A DNA stretch of 13,420 nucleotides from an uncultured Clostridia bacterium (GCA_937894775.1 CALAXC010000419.1:1-13420); one strand, 5' to 3'; positions 6,925 to 13,417 are shown, counted from the first letter of the stretch. Translations and numbers: made by a program. Notes: a model not told the origin generated them from the sequence alone.

Positions 6925-7644
6925 TTATTCTTCCAAAACCAATACGTTTATTTTCTTAGTATCATAAGTCCCTGCATCGAGCGCAATAAATCCGTTTCCG
7001 TAAAATATATCAGCGCATTTTTTGTCGCGTGTAGGATCAAACCGATAGGCATAAAGTGTCGGCACATGCCCACAGACCAAGATCTTATCAGGCAGCGGCA
7101 TAGCTCCCACATATCTGTCGGTCCACTTTACCCAGCGAGCTTTTTCCCAAATCTCATCCGAAATAAGCGTCCTTGCCTCAACAGTCTTTGCATTATCGGG
7201 CAACCACCCGTGAACAAATACATATTTATCGGTCTCAAAATAATTTACAGTTTCACCTATAAAATCGCAAATGCGTTTAACAGTTGAAGTCTTACCCGAA
7301 AAATCAACGGTATCATCTGCAGGGTCAATAAAATATTTACCGAAGAAATCTACAAGAGTCTGAATAGTTCCGTTAAGATAATTATGAGGAAGTATCTTAC
7401 CCGTTTCAAATATTTTAAGAAGCATATCCTCGTGATTGCCCCTGATCAATACCTTATGTTTCAGCCGCTCAAAGAATTTTAGAACTTCTACGTTCTCGTT
7501 TCCCCTATCGAAATAATCGCCGCAACAAACGAGCAAATGATCCTCGTTTTCATTGTCAAAACCCGCTTTTTCAAGAGCATTCTTTAACAGCGAACAATGT
7601 CCGTGAATGTCGGTAACGACGAAAATTTTTCTTTTATTTTCCAA
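6925..7644 (-). CDS. Calcineurin-type metallophosphoesterase (ApaH/PrpE-like)
   Basis: This 239-residue cytosolic metal-dependent phosphatase belongs to the serine/threonine phosphatase / diadenosine tetraphosphatase group. The complete metal-site motif set is present: DIHGH (D12, H14), GDYFDRG (D43, R47), RGNHED (N70, H71), FVHG (H145) and CGHVPT (H193). The start is TTG at 7644, seven bases after a perfect GGAGGT (7652-7657). The longer reading frame back to 7692 begins inside the -10 region of the promoter, so it is rejected. Likely substrates are dinucleoside polyphosphates or phosphoproteins; the motifs do not decide between them. It has its own promoter and is separated from the upstream TIR-Sel1 gene by a terminator, so it need not work with that gene. 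Confidence 0.9.
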   Translation of the reverse strand: MENKRKIFVVTDIHGHCSLLKNALEKAGFDNENEDHLLVCCGDYFDRGNENVEVLKFFERLKHKVLIRGNHEDMLLKIFETGKILPHNYLNGTIQTLVDFFGKYFIDPADDTVDFSGKTSTVKRICDFIGETVNYFETDKYVFVHGWLPDNAKTVEARTLISDEIWEKARWVKWTDRYVGAMPLPDKILVCGHVPTLYAYRFDPTRDKKCADIFYGNGFIALDAGTYDTKKINVLVLEE

Positions 7645-7682
7645 CTTACGCACCTCCGTTTCATACAAATAACTTCTCTTAC

Positions 7683-7711
7683 AGTATAACATATTTTTAT
7701 TTCAGATTCAA
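7683..7711 (-). promoter_or_regulatory. Promoter of the metallophosphoesterase gene
   Basis: On the minus strand, TTGAAT (7706-7711), a 17-bp spacer and TATACT (7683-7688) preceded by TGT form an extended -10 promoter. It lies about 40 bases upstream of the TTG start, which supports the shorter reading of the gene. Confidence 0.7.
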
Positions 7712-7733
7712 GATATCCACTTCAAAAGCAAAC

Positions 7734-7775
7734 AAAAAACACTCCCGAGCTCAAAAATTCAGCGGAGTGTTTTTT
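7734..7775 (-). terminator. Terminator of the TIR-Sel1 gene
   Basis: A 12-bp stem AAAAAACACTCC / GGAGTGTTTTTT (arms 7734-7745 and 7764-7775) with an 18-nt loop starts 9 bases after the TIR-Sel1 stop. The minus-strand T run follows the stem. It insulates the phosphoesterase gene from the strong TIR-Sel1 promoter. Confidence 0.82.
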
Positions 7776-7784
7776 ATATTCAGA

Positions 7785-9353
7785 TCACAAATCTCTTTCT
7801 TCCATTTGCTTTAGCATTACCAAAGCCTCGGGAGCGCCGTACACACTTGCGTGCTTGAAACACATATACGCTTTATCCGTATCAGCCTCACAGCCTCTTC
7901 CACACAAATAAAGAACTCCCAACGCAAACTCAGAAGGCGTATCCCCTGCATCGGCTGCATATTTACAGCACTCAAAAGCCTTTTCAAAATTATGATATTC
8001 AGGCTGCTGATATAACAAGCCTAAATGCGCCGCAGAGAGAACGTTTCCCTGCTGATAAGCTTTTTCGTAATGATATATTGCTTTTCCTATATCTTTTTTC
8101 ACGTGACCGTATTCATACATATATCCAAGCACGTAATTTGCGCGATCAAATCCACCGTTTGCCGCAATCTCATAATATTTCTGCGCCTTTGAAAAATCTC
8201 CCTTGAAATTTCCGGTAGGATTAAAATATAACTCAGCCAATTCATAAGCCGCTCTTATATGACCTTTTTCTACCGCAATTTGAAAATACATAGCCGCGCT
8301 CTTATAATCGGGACAAGGCGGAGAACTTAAAACTCCGTTTTTATACAACAAACCAAGCTCATATGCGGCATAAGGAGAAGAATCACAGATATCCGCATAT
8401 ATATCAGCGGCTTTTTGAAATTCTCCGTGCTTACAATACAACTCGCAAAGATCCATTTTACCGATATTATCACAGCGGTCCATTATACTTAAATAATAAG
8501 CTTCGGTTTTTTCATAATCATATTGACATCCCGCTCCGCGAGCCATCATACTTGCAACGTGCCTTGCCGAAAACTCATCGGTTTCTGCAGCTTTCTTATG
8601 ATATTCAAAGCTTTTTTGATAAGATTGAGGTTCTCTCGGCATACATCCCTGATAATACATTCTTCCTATGAACTTATTTGCCATAGGCGAAAACTCACTT
8701 TCGGTAGCCGAAACTTTTTTAAACCATTTTGCTGCTTCTTTATAATTTTGCTCAATAGATATTCCGTAAAAATAATAAATTCCCGCTTGATACATCGCTT
8801 CAACAGAACCCTGATTTGCCTCTTCCAATATCTCGTTTAAAACCAAATCGGGATTAAATTCGGGATTGGATTGGTATAGATCTCTATAGTTGTCAATACC
8901 GTCTGTTTTTGATTTTAAAGTCTTACAGAAAACGCTAAACGGAGAAGTTAAATACTGTTCGGGAAAAATATATGCATCGATATTCGCAAAAAACGCAATA
9001 TCCTTACGCTTAATAGAATTTGCGGCAGGCATTTCCACGCCGTTAACGAGTATCGGAATAATAGGCTTTTTATTTTCCTTGGCACAGATAAGCTCGTCTC
9101 TGACCCAACAAATTTCATCGTCGGATAAAAGCTTTTCGATATATTCTGCAGTAACTATGCAAACGAAGTCTTTACATCCCTCAATTGCTTTTCTTAAACG
9201 CTCGGGAAAATTTCCGCTTTTCACCTCATCGGGATTAAAATAAACACTATATCCATTATCACGCAAGTCCTCAACGAGTCTTGTCGCAAAATTATTTCCT
9301 ATTCCGTCGTTTTTATAGGAAATAAATATATCTTTCCGTATTTCAATATCCAT
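7785..9353 (-). CDS. TIR domain protein with C-terminal Sel1-like repeats
   Basis: This 522-residue soluble protein has two parts. Residues 5-145 are a TIR domain: first strand DIFISYKNDG, the BB-loop region PDEVKSGNFPERLRKAI, strand DFVCIVT, and CWVRDELICA, whose E87 aligns with the catalytic glutamate of NAD-cleaving TIR domains such as SARM1 (WVHKEI). Residues about 185-512 hold roughly nine Sel1-like helical repeats (for example AAYELGLLYKNG and ANYVLGYMYEYG), a protein-binding or sensing array. ATG 9353 has AAAGGAG upstream; the extension back to 9452 would cover the promoter and is rejected. By analogy with bacterial TIR immune proteins it may deplete or cyclise NAD when the repeats sense a trigger, acting alone. 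No other defence gene is adjacent, so the immune role is inference; a general signalling role is the alternative. Confidence 0.92.
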   Translation of the reverse strand: MDIEIRKDIFISYKNDGIGNNFATRLVEDLRDNGYSVYFNPDEVKSGNFPERLRKAIEGCKDFVCIVTAEYIEKLLSDDEICWVRDELICAKENKKPIIPILVNGVEMPAANSIKRKDIAFFANIDAYIFPEQYLTSPFSVFCKTLKSKTDGIDNYRDLYQSNPEFNPDLVLNEILEEANQGSVEAMYQAGIYYFYGISIEQNYKEAAKWFKKVSATESEFSPMANKFIGRMYYQGCMPREPQSYQKSFEYHKKAAETDEFSARHVASMMARGAGCQYDYEKTEAYYLSIMDRCDNIGKMDLCELYCKHGEFQKAADIYADICDSSPYAAYELGLLYKNGVLSSPPCPDYKSAAMYFQIAVEKGHIRAAYELAELYFNPTGNFKGDFSKAQKYYEIAANGGFDRANYVLGYMYEYGHVKKDIGKAIYHYEKAYQQGNVLSAAHLGLLYQQPEYHNFEKAFECCKYAADAGDTPSEFALGVLYLCGRGCEADTDKAYMCFKHASVYGAPEALVMLKQMEERDL

Positions 9354-9401
9354 ATAAACTCCTTTATAACGTAAACGCCACACTGTTATTATACTTATTA
9401 T

Positions 9402-9430
9402 ATTATACTTTAGGAAAATAAAATTGTCAA
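9402..9430 (-). promoter_or_regulatory. Consensus sigma-A promoter of the TIR-Sel1 gene
   Basis: On the minus strand, TTGACA (9425-9430), exactly 17 bp, then TATAAT (9402-9407): a 12-of-12 match with optimal spacing, the best promoter in this window. Transcription should start near 9395, giving a leader of about 42 nt before ATG 9353. Confidence 0.85.
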
Positions 9431-9471
9431 GTTCTAAATAGTGGTCCAACACAAAATATCGTATAAAACTT

Positions 9472-9497
9472 TTTAAATTATTTAAATTATTAAATTA
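9472..9497. repeat. Tandem AT repeat between divergent promoters
   Basis: Three near-perfect tandem copies of TTTAAATTA (9472-9480, 9481-9489, and a third copy lacking one T at 9490-9497) sit between the TIR-Sel1 and ychF promoters. They might act as a bendable AT element or a shared operator, or be simple low-complexity sequence. Confidence 0.5.
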
Positions 9498-9523
9498 AAG
9501 AAAAGATTATTTATAAAGACCTC

Positions 9524-9552
9524 TTGAAAAAATCAGGTTGCTATGTTATAAT
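9524..9552 (+). promoter_or_regulatory. Promoter of the ychF-trmB-truB operon
   Basis: TTGAAA (9524-9529), a 17-bp spacer and perfect TATAAT (9547-9552) preceded by TGT form an extended -10 sigma-A promoter. The leader to ATG 9639 is about 80 nt and contains a 9-bp stem (9573-9581 with 9596-9604). Confidence 0.8.
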
Positions 9553-9572
9553 TTAATAGATTGTATAAATTC

Positions 9573-9604
9573 GTATGAGATAACGCACAAACAGCATCTC
9601 ATAC
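9573..9604 (+). promoter_or_regulatory. Stem-loop in the ychF leader
   Basis: A perfect 9-bp stem GTATGAGAT / ATCTCATAC (9573-9581, 9596-9604) with a 14-nt loop forms early in the ychF 5' leader. No T run follows, so it is not a terminator. It may protect the mRNA 5' end or bind a regulator; no known riboswitch is recognised. Confidence 0.4.
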
Positions 9605-9638
9605 CCTAAAACCCTTGAAAATAAAGGAGATATAAAAA

Positions 9639-10733
9639 ATGAAACTTGGTATAGTAGGTCTTCCCAACGTTGGAAAAAGCACACTTTTCAATGCTTTGAC
9701 AAATGCGGGCGCAGAATCTGCAAACTATCCCTTCTGCACTATCGAGCCTAATGTCGGTGTTGTTACAGTCCCCGACAAACGTCTTGATTATCTTGAAAAA
9801 ATGTATAATTCCGAAAAATACACCCCTGCTGTAATAGAATTCGTCGATATTGCGGGACTTGTAAAAGGTGCTTCCAAAGGCGAAGGACTTGGAAACAAAT
9901 TCCTTTCTCACATACGCGAGGTCGATGCTATTCTTCACGTTATTCGTTGCTTTGAGGACGAAAACATCATTCACGTTGACGGTAATATCAATTCCCTTCG
10001 TGACCTTGAAACTATAAATCTCGAGCTTATATTCTCGGATATAGAAATGGTAGAGCGCAGAATAGACAGAACAAAAAAGGCTATGAAGGGTGATAAAACT
10101 CTTGCAGCCGAGCTTGCTGTGTTCGAGCGAATCCACGCCGCCCTTTCCGACGGAAAATGCGCACGTGAGCTCGATCTCGATGCAGACGAGCTTGCATATC
10201 TGTACGATACTCCCCTCCTTACCTTAAAGCCTGTTATCTACGTTGCAAACGTAAGCGATCTTGAGGCAGGCAAAGAGCCCGTCGGAAATGCAAACTACGA
10301 TGCACTCAAAGCTCAGGCAGAAAAAGAACACTCGCAGATAATGTCTATCTGTGCTCAGCTTGAAGCAGAAATTGCCGAGCTTGATGACGAAGACAAGCAA
10401 GCATTCCTTGATGATCTTGGAATTGCCGAAAGCGGTCTTGACCGTCTTATCAAAGCAAGCTACTCACTTTTAGGTCTTATTTCTTATCTTACCGCAGGTC
10501 AGCAAGAGGTTCGCGCTTGGACTATAACAAAAGGCACAAAAGCTCCTCAGGCAGCGGGTAAGATCCATAGCGACTTCGAACGCGGATTTATTCGTGCGGA
10601 GATCGTTTCCTTTGAGGACCTCGAACGCCTTGGCAGTATGAATGCTGTAAAAGAAGCAGGACTTTACAGAAGCGAGGGTAAGGAGTACGTTATGCGCGAC
10701 GGAGATATCGTTCTCTTCCGCTTCAATGTTTAA
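9639..10733 (+). CDS. ychF: Redox-regulated ATPase YchF (Ola1-type)
   Basis: This 364-residue Obg-like ATPase binds ribosomes and influences translation and stress responses. It has P-loop GLPNVGKST (7-15), switch-type motif NYPFCTIEPNVGVV (29-42), the G3 segment DIAGLVKGASKGEG (70-83) and a non-canonical G4, NVSD (204-207), in place of NKxD; that substitution is why the family prefers ATP. A helical insertion (about 125-190) and a C-terminal TGS domain (about 281-363, TITKGTKAPQAAGKIHSDFE) follow. Length matches the family. ATG 9639 has AAAGGAGA eight bases upstream. It leads an operon with trmB (21 bp downstream) and truB, both tRNA modification genes, which fits a translation-related role. 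Confidence 0.97.
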   Translation: MKLGIVGLPNVGKSTLFNALTNAGAESANYPFCTIEPNVGVVTVPDKRLDYLEKMYNSEKYTPAVIEFVDIAGLVKGASKGEGLGNKFLSHIREVDAILHVIRCFEDENIIHVDGNINSLRDLETINLELIFSDIEMVERRIDRTKKAMKGDKTLAAELAVFERIHAALSDGKCARELDLDADELAYLYDTPLLTLKPVIYVANVSDLEAGKEPVGNANYDALKAQAEKEHSQIMSICAQLEAEIAELDDEDKQAFLDDLGIAESGLDRLIKASYSLLGLISYLTAGQQEVRAWTITKGTKAPQAAGKIHSDFERGFIRAEIVSFEDLERLGSMNAVKEAGLYRSEGKEYVMRDGDIVLFRFNV

Positions 10734-10754
10734 TAGCTGTTTGAGGACATCACA

Positions 10755-11408
10755 ATGAGAATGAGAAAAAAGAAGCACGGCGAAGAAAGAATAAACGCTT
10801 GTGCCGAGCTTAGAATATGCGAACCCGAAGCTATGCTTTCAAGCTTCGATACTATCTTCCCTCTTTCCCAACCCATACATCTTGAGATCGGATGCGGAAA
10901 AGGAAAATTCGCCTGCGATATGGCAAAAAAATATCCGAACATAAATTTTATAGCTATCGAAAAAGTGCCCGACGTTTGTTGTGTTGCGCTTGAAAAGGCT
11001 ATGGAACAGCGTGAGCTTCGTCAAAATGATAATTTAAGATTTATAATCGGTGATGCAAAAACGCTCGAAACCTGCGTCCCCGAACATTCACTTGACTGCA
11101 TATATCTTAATTTCAGCGATCCGTGGCCTAAAAAAGGACACGCAAAACGCAGACTCACCTACCGTTCCTTCCTTGAAATATACAAAAAGATATTAAAAGA
11201 AGACGGTATACTTAAATTCAAGACCGACAATGCGGGGCTTTTTGATTTCAGCATCGAAGAATTTGAGGCGTTCGGTGCAAAAATCATCTGGCAGACGAGA
11301 GATCTCCACGCAAGCGAGCAAAACGAAGAAAACGTTATGACGGAATACGAAAAAAATTTTTCCGACAAAGGTTTTTCCATCTGCTCAGCTTGGGTAAAAT
11401 TTAACTAA
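10755..11408 (+). CDS. trmB: tRNA (guanine-N7-)-methyltransferase TrmB
   Basis: This 217-residue S-adenosylmethionine-dependent enzyme makes m7G46 in the tRNA variable loop. It shows the SAM-binding loop LEIGCGKGKF (43-52), acidic IAIEK (66-70), the family signature NFSDPWPKKGHAKRRLT (119-135), FKTDN (155-159) and the C-terminal TEYEKNF (196-202). Length is normal for bacterial TrmB. The first ATG (10755) has GAGG eight bases upstream; a second ATG two codons on is a possible alternative start. It lies 21 bp after ychF and 23 bp before truB in the same operon. Confidence 0.97.
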   Translation: MRMRKKKHGEERINACAELRICEPEAMLSSFDTIFPLSQPIHLEIGCGKGKFACDMAKKYPNINFIAIEKVPDVCCVALEKAMEQRELRQNDNLRFIIGDAKTLETCVPEHSLDCIYLNFSDPWPKKGHAKRRLTYRSFLEIYKKILKEDGILKFKTDNAGLFDFSIEEFEAFGAKIIWQTRDLHASEQNEENVMTEYEKNFSDKGFSICSAWVKFN

Positions 11409-11431
11409 AAAAAAAGAAAGGCGGTGCTATT

Positions 11432-12334
11432 ATGGAACCATCGGGAGTACTTATAGTAAACAAACCCGAAGGAATGACGTCACACGACGTTGTAGCGATA
11501 ATACGCCGTCTTTTTGCTACACGCAAGGTAGGACACACGGGTACACTTGATCCTATGGCGACAGGAGTTTTAACGGTTCTCATAGGACGTGCGGCGAAAG
11601 CGGCAGAATATCTTTCTGCCGACACAAAAGAATATACCGCAACTCTCCGCCTTGGTACTACCTATGATACCGAGGACATAACAGGAACACCGATAACCGT
11701 ATCAGAAGATATTCCGGACAGCGAAAAGGTATTTTCGGTAATAAACGGTTTTATAGGCGAACAAATGCAAATTCCGCCGATGTACAGCGCACTCAAAGTA
11801 AACGGTCAAAAGCTTTGCGATCTCGCGCGAAAAGGTGTTGAAATCAAGCGAGAACCCCGTCCTATCACAATATATTCAATAGATGCAAAAAAAGGAGCAC
11901 TTTCCACCGATTATATCATCTCGGTAAAATGCTCCTCGGGAACTTATATACGCACCCTCTGTGCCGATATAGGAACAGCTTTAGGCTGTGGCGGTGCTAT
12001 GGCAACTCTTTGTCGATCAAAGGCAGGAGAATTCTCACTCGAAAGCGCCTATACCATTGAGGCTTTAAAAGAAATGACCTTAGAAGAAAGATATTCGCTT
12101 CTTCTTCCAACCGAAGATCTTTTTTCCGACTTAATGCCGATATATCTTCCCGCATTTTATGAAAAGCTCTCGCGAAACGGTTGTGAAATATACTTAAAAA
12201 AGATAGGACTTGATCTTCCCTTAGGCTCACGCGTCCGTCTTTGCTCACAGGATAAAAGCTTTTACGCATTGGGCGAAGTAAAGGATTACGAAAACGGAAA
12301 AGCCGTGAAGGTCATAAAGCTTTTTGATATCTGA
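11432..12334 (+). CDS. truB: tRNA pseudouridine(55) synthase TruB
   Basis: This 300-residue enzyme isomerises U55 in the tRNA T loop to pseudouridine. Motifs are complete: NKPEGMTSHDVV (10-21), GHTGTLDPMATGVL (34-47) with catalytic D40, KEYTATL (66-72), PPMYSALKVNGQKL (115-128) and KCSSGTYIRTLCADIG (166-181). A C-terminal domain (about 215-300) corresponds to the family's TruB_C/PUA-like part. ATG 11432 has AAAGGCGGT upstream. In many Bacillota truB follows rbfA and precedes ribF; here it follows trmB and is followed by a terminator and unrelated genes, so the usual neighbourhood is broken. A run of nine A residues (11407-11415) precedes it. Confidence 0.97.
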   Translation: MEPSGVLIVNKPEGMTSHDVVAIIRRLFATRKVGHTGTLDPMATGVLTVLIGRAAKAAEYLSADTKEYTATLRLGTTYDTEDITGTPITVSEDIPDSEKVFSVINGFIGEQMQIPPMYSALKVNGQKLCDLARKGVEIKREPRPITIYSIDAKKGALSTDYIISVKCSSGTYIRTLCADIGTALGCGGAMATLCRSKAGEFSLESAYTIEALKEMTLEERYSLLLPTEDLFSDLMPIYLPAFYEKLSRNGCEIYLKKIGLDLPLGSRVRLCSQDKSFYALGEVKDYENGKAVKVIKLFDI

Positions 12335-12411
12335 AAATAAAAAAGTTGACGCCAATGGTCTGTAATCTTAAGGACAGTTTTGAGAGTACATTACCTACCG
12401 ACAGAAAACAG
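12335..12411. other. Unexplained spacer after truB
   Basis: About 77 bases between the truB stop and the terminator hold no reading frame with a ribosome binding site. They contain a short imperfect stem (CTGT...ACAG around a CTTAAG palindrome, about 12360-12377). The sequence may be a truB 3' UTR or a junction scar where the Nudix gene joined the locus; I cannot decide. Confidence 0.4.
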
Positions 12412-12438
12412 AAACCTCAGATTGATTTTCTGAGGTTT
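12412..12438 (+). terminator. Terminator of the ychF-trmB-truB operon
   Basis: A perfect 10-bp stem AAACCTCAGA / TCTGAGGTTT (12412-12421, 12429-12438) with a 7-nt loop is followed by a short T run. The loop, TTGATTT, contains the -35 box of the next promoter. Confidence 0.78.
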
Positions 12439-12450
12439 TTGTGTTATAAT
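12422..12450 (+). promoter_or_regulatory. Promoter of the Nudix gene, overlapping the terminator
   Basis: TTGATT (12422-12427), exactly 17 bp, then perfect TATAAT (12445-12450) preceded by TGT form an extended -10 promoter. The -35 box is the loop of the preceding terminator hairpin and the spacer is its descending arm plus T run. Confidence 0.75.
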
Positions 12451-12506
12451 AGGATATAGAAATTGTTTTATGTTCATTTGTAGCTTGTGAGAAAGGAGAT
12501 ATTGTT

Positions 12507-12956
12507 ATGAGAGCACCATTTCAAATACTTGCACTCCCATATAAGTATCAAAATGGAATCCCTATGTACTGTGTCTTACACCGTTCAGATTATGACCAAT
12601 GGCAATTTATTGCCGGGGGTGGTGAAGATAAAGAAACGCCCAAAGATGCGGCAAAAAGAGAAATAATTGAAGAAGGCGGTATAACTGCAAACAATATTAT
12701 TTCGTTAAAGTCGATGTGCTATATTCCTGTTGAAATATTCCCTCGCAGACACCTTTATGGTTGGTCTGATGATATGTATGTCATTCCCGAATATTCATTC
12801 GGCTTTGAATGTAACGCCGAGCTTGTTTTATCACATGAACATACAGAACTTGTTTGGCTCCCATACAAAGAAGCAAGAGAAAGATTGCAATGGGATTCTA
12901 ACAAGACTGCTTTATATGAATTGAATTGCATATTATCAAAACAACACGATAAATAA
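12507..12956 (+). CDS. Nudix hydrolase
   Basis: This 149-residue Nudix protein hydrolyses a nucleoside diphosphate linked to another group. The Nudix box G-x5-E-x7-REUxEExGU is complete at residues 37-59 (G37, E43, R51, E52, E55, E56). Surrounding sequence (LHRSDYDQWQFIAGGGE before the box, HTELVWLPYKEA after it) resembles the dATP/dihydroneopterin-triphosphate pyrophosphatase group, but the substrate is not fixed by this. ATG 12507 has AAAGGAGA eight bases upstream and its own promoter. Its stop codon lies about 8 bases before the palindromic left end of the DUF559 element, so that element appears to have inserted just behind this gene. Confidence 0.92.
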   Translation: MRAPFQILALPYKYQNGIPMYCVLHRSDYDQWQFIAGGGEDKETPKDAAKREIIEEGGITANNIISLKSMCYIPVEIFPRRHLYGWSDDMYVIPEYSFGFECNAELVLSHEHTELVWLPYKEARERLQWDSNKTALYELNCILSKQHDK

Positions 12957-12968
12957 TCGGTTTAGGCT

Positions 12969-13021
12969 AAGCCTCCCTTGTGTAAAGGGAGGTGGCACGC
13001 GAAGCGTGACGGAGGGATTGT
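12969..13021 (+). repeat. Left inverted repeat, double hairpin
   Basis: It contains hairpin 1, CCTCCCTT / AAGGGAGG (12972-12979, 12985-12992), and hairpin 2, CACGC-GAA-GCGTG (12996-13008), followed by GGAGGGATTGT. The GGAGGG at 13011-13016 serves as ribosome binding site for the DUF559 gene. It matches the right repeat in reverse complement with a few, mostly stem-preserving, differences. Confidence 0.88.
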
Positions 13022-13022
13022 A

Positions 13023-13391
13023 ATGCAAAGAAAACACAATAAGGACATAGTGCCAACCGCAAAAATGCTGCGGAAGAATATGACCAAGGAAGAAAAACAC
13101 CTTTGGTATGATTTCCTGCGTACCCATCCTATTCGCTTTTCTCGTCAAAAGGTTCTCGGTAAGTATATCGCAGATTTTTACTGTGCAGAGGCAAAGCTCG
13201 TCATAGAGCTTGACGGTTCTGGGCATTATACCGAGGAAGGAAAGCAATACGATGAAGAAAGAACTGCTTTTCTTGAAGAATATGGATTGACAGTTATCAG
13301 AATACCAAATACAGAAATACATAAAAACTTTCGAGGTGTCTGTGAATATATTGATCACCTCGTAGAACAATCCCTCAGTCAGCTTCGCTGA
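13023..13391 (+). CDS. DUF559 (Vsr-like fold) endonuclease-domain protein
   Basis: This 122-residue protein of the DUF559 family is related by fold to the Vsr/PD-(D/E)xK nucleases. It has an N-terminal helical part (AKMLRKNMTKEEKHLWYDFLR, about 13-33), the RQKVLGKYIADFYC strand pair with D51, IELDGSGHY with E62, D64 and H68, and YGLTVIRIPNTEI closing the core. These acidic residues form a plausible metal site. ATG 13023 is chosen because GGAGGG lies six bases upstream; the frame open back to 12978 starts inside the left hairpin. The final codons (about residues 116-122, QSLSQLR) and the TGA stop are encoded by the right inverted repeat. No promoter of its own is evident; it probably relies on the Nudix transcript. 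Substrate is unknown; cleavage of the flanking hairpins is a testable idea. Confidence 0.88.
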   Translation: MQRKHNKDIVPTAKMLRKNMTKEEKHLWYDFLRTHPIRFSRQKVLGKYIADFYCAEAKLVIELDGSGHYTEEGKQYDEERTAFLEEYGLTVIRIPNTEIHKNFRGVCEYIDHLVEQSLSQLR

Positions 13392-13417
13392 CAGCTCCCT
13401 TTACACAAGGGAGCCTT
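13367..13417 (-). repeat. Right inverted repeat, double hairpin
   Basis: It is the reverse complement of the left repeat over 51 nt. Hairpin 2 here is GTCAGC-TTC-GCTGAC (13378-13392) and hairpin 1 is GCTCCCTT / AAGGGAGC (13394-13401, 13407-13414). The inner edge ACAATCCCTC mirrors GGGATTGT of the left copy. Confidence 0.88.

Larger units (their letters stand above)
12964..13417 (+). mobile_element. Inverted-repeat unit carrying a DUF559 nuclease gene
   Basis: A unit of about 450 bp consists of a 53-nt left repeat (12969-13021), one DUF559 gene (13023-13391) and a 51-nt right repeat in opposite orientation (13367-13417). The repeats overlap the gene's control signals and its last codons. There is no transposase of a known family. 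An 11-base palindrome AGGCTAAGCCT (12964-12974) marks the left edge. A target-site duplication cannot be checked because the window ends at the right repeat. The mobile interpretation is inference from this architecture. Confidence 0.6.

Noticed and set aside
7645..7692. N-terminal extension of the phosphoesterase frame to 7692
   Set aside because: The extension overlaps the promoter -10 box and the GGAGGT that serves the TTG start at 7644.
7683..9353. TIR-Sel1 and phosphoesterase as a two-gene defence system
   Set aside because: A strong terminator (7734-7775) and a separate promoter (7683-7711) lie between them, so co-expression is not supported by sequence.
9354..9452. N-terminal extension of the TIR-Sel1 frame to 9452
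   Set aside because: It would run through the consensus promoter and lacks a ribosome binding site, whereas ATG 9353 has AAAGGAG at proper distance and leads directly into the first TIR strand.
9606..10136. 176-residue open frame antisense to ychF
   Set aside because: It lies wholly opposite the strongly conserved ychF sequence, has no family motifs and is explained as a coding shadow.
12378..12402. GTTTTGAGAGTA segment resembling the start of some type II CRISPR repeats
   Set aside because: Only one copy is present, with no spacer-repeat periodicity and no cas gene, so the similarity is treated as chance.
12470..12490. Six-codon open frame in the Nudix leader
   Set aside because: It has no ribosome binding site and short frames like this are expected by chance; attenuation features are absent.
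12978..13022. Upstream start of the DUF559 frame at 12978
   Set aside because: It begins inside the left repeat hairpin without a ribosome binding site; GGAGGG at 13011-13016 points to ATG 13023.
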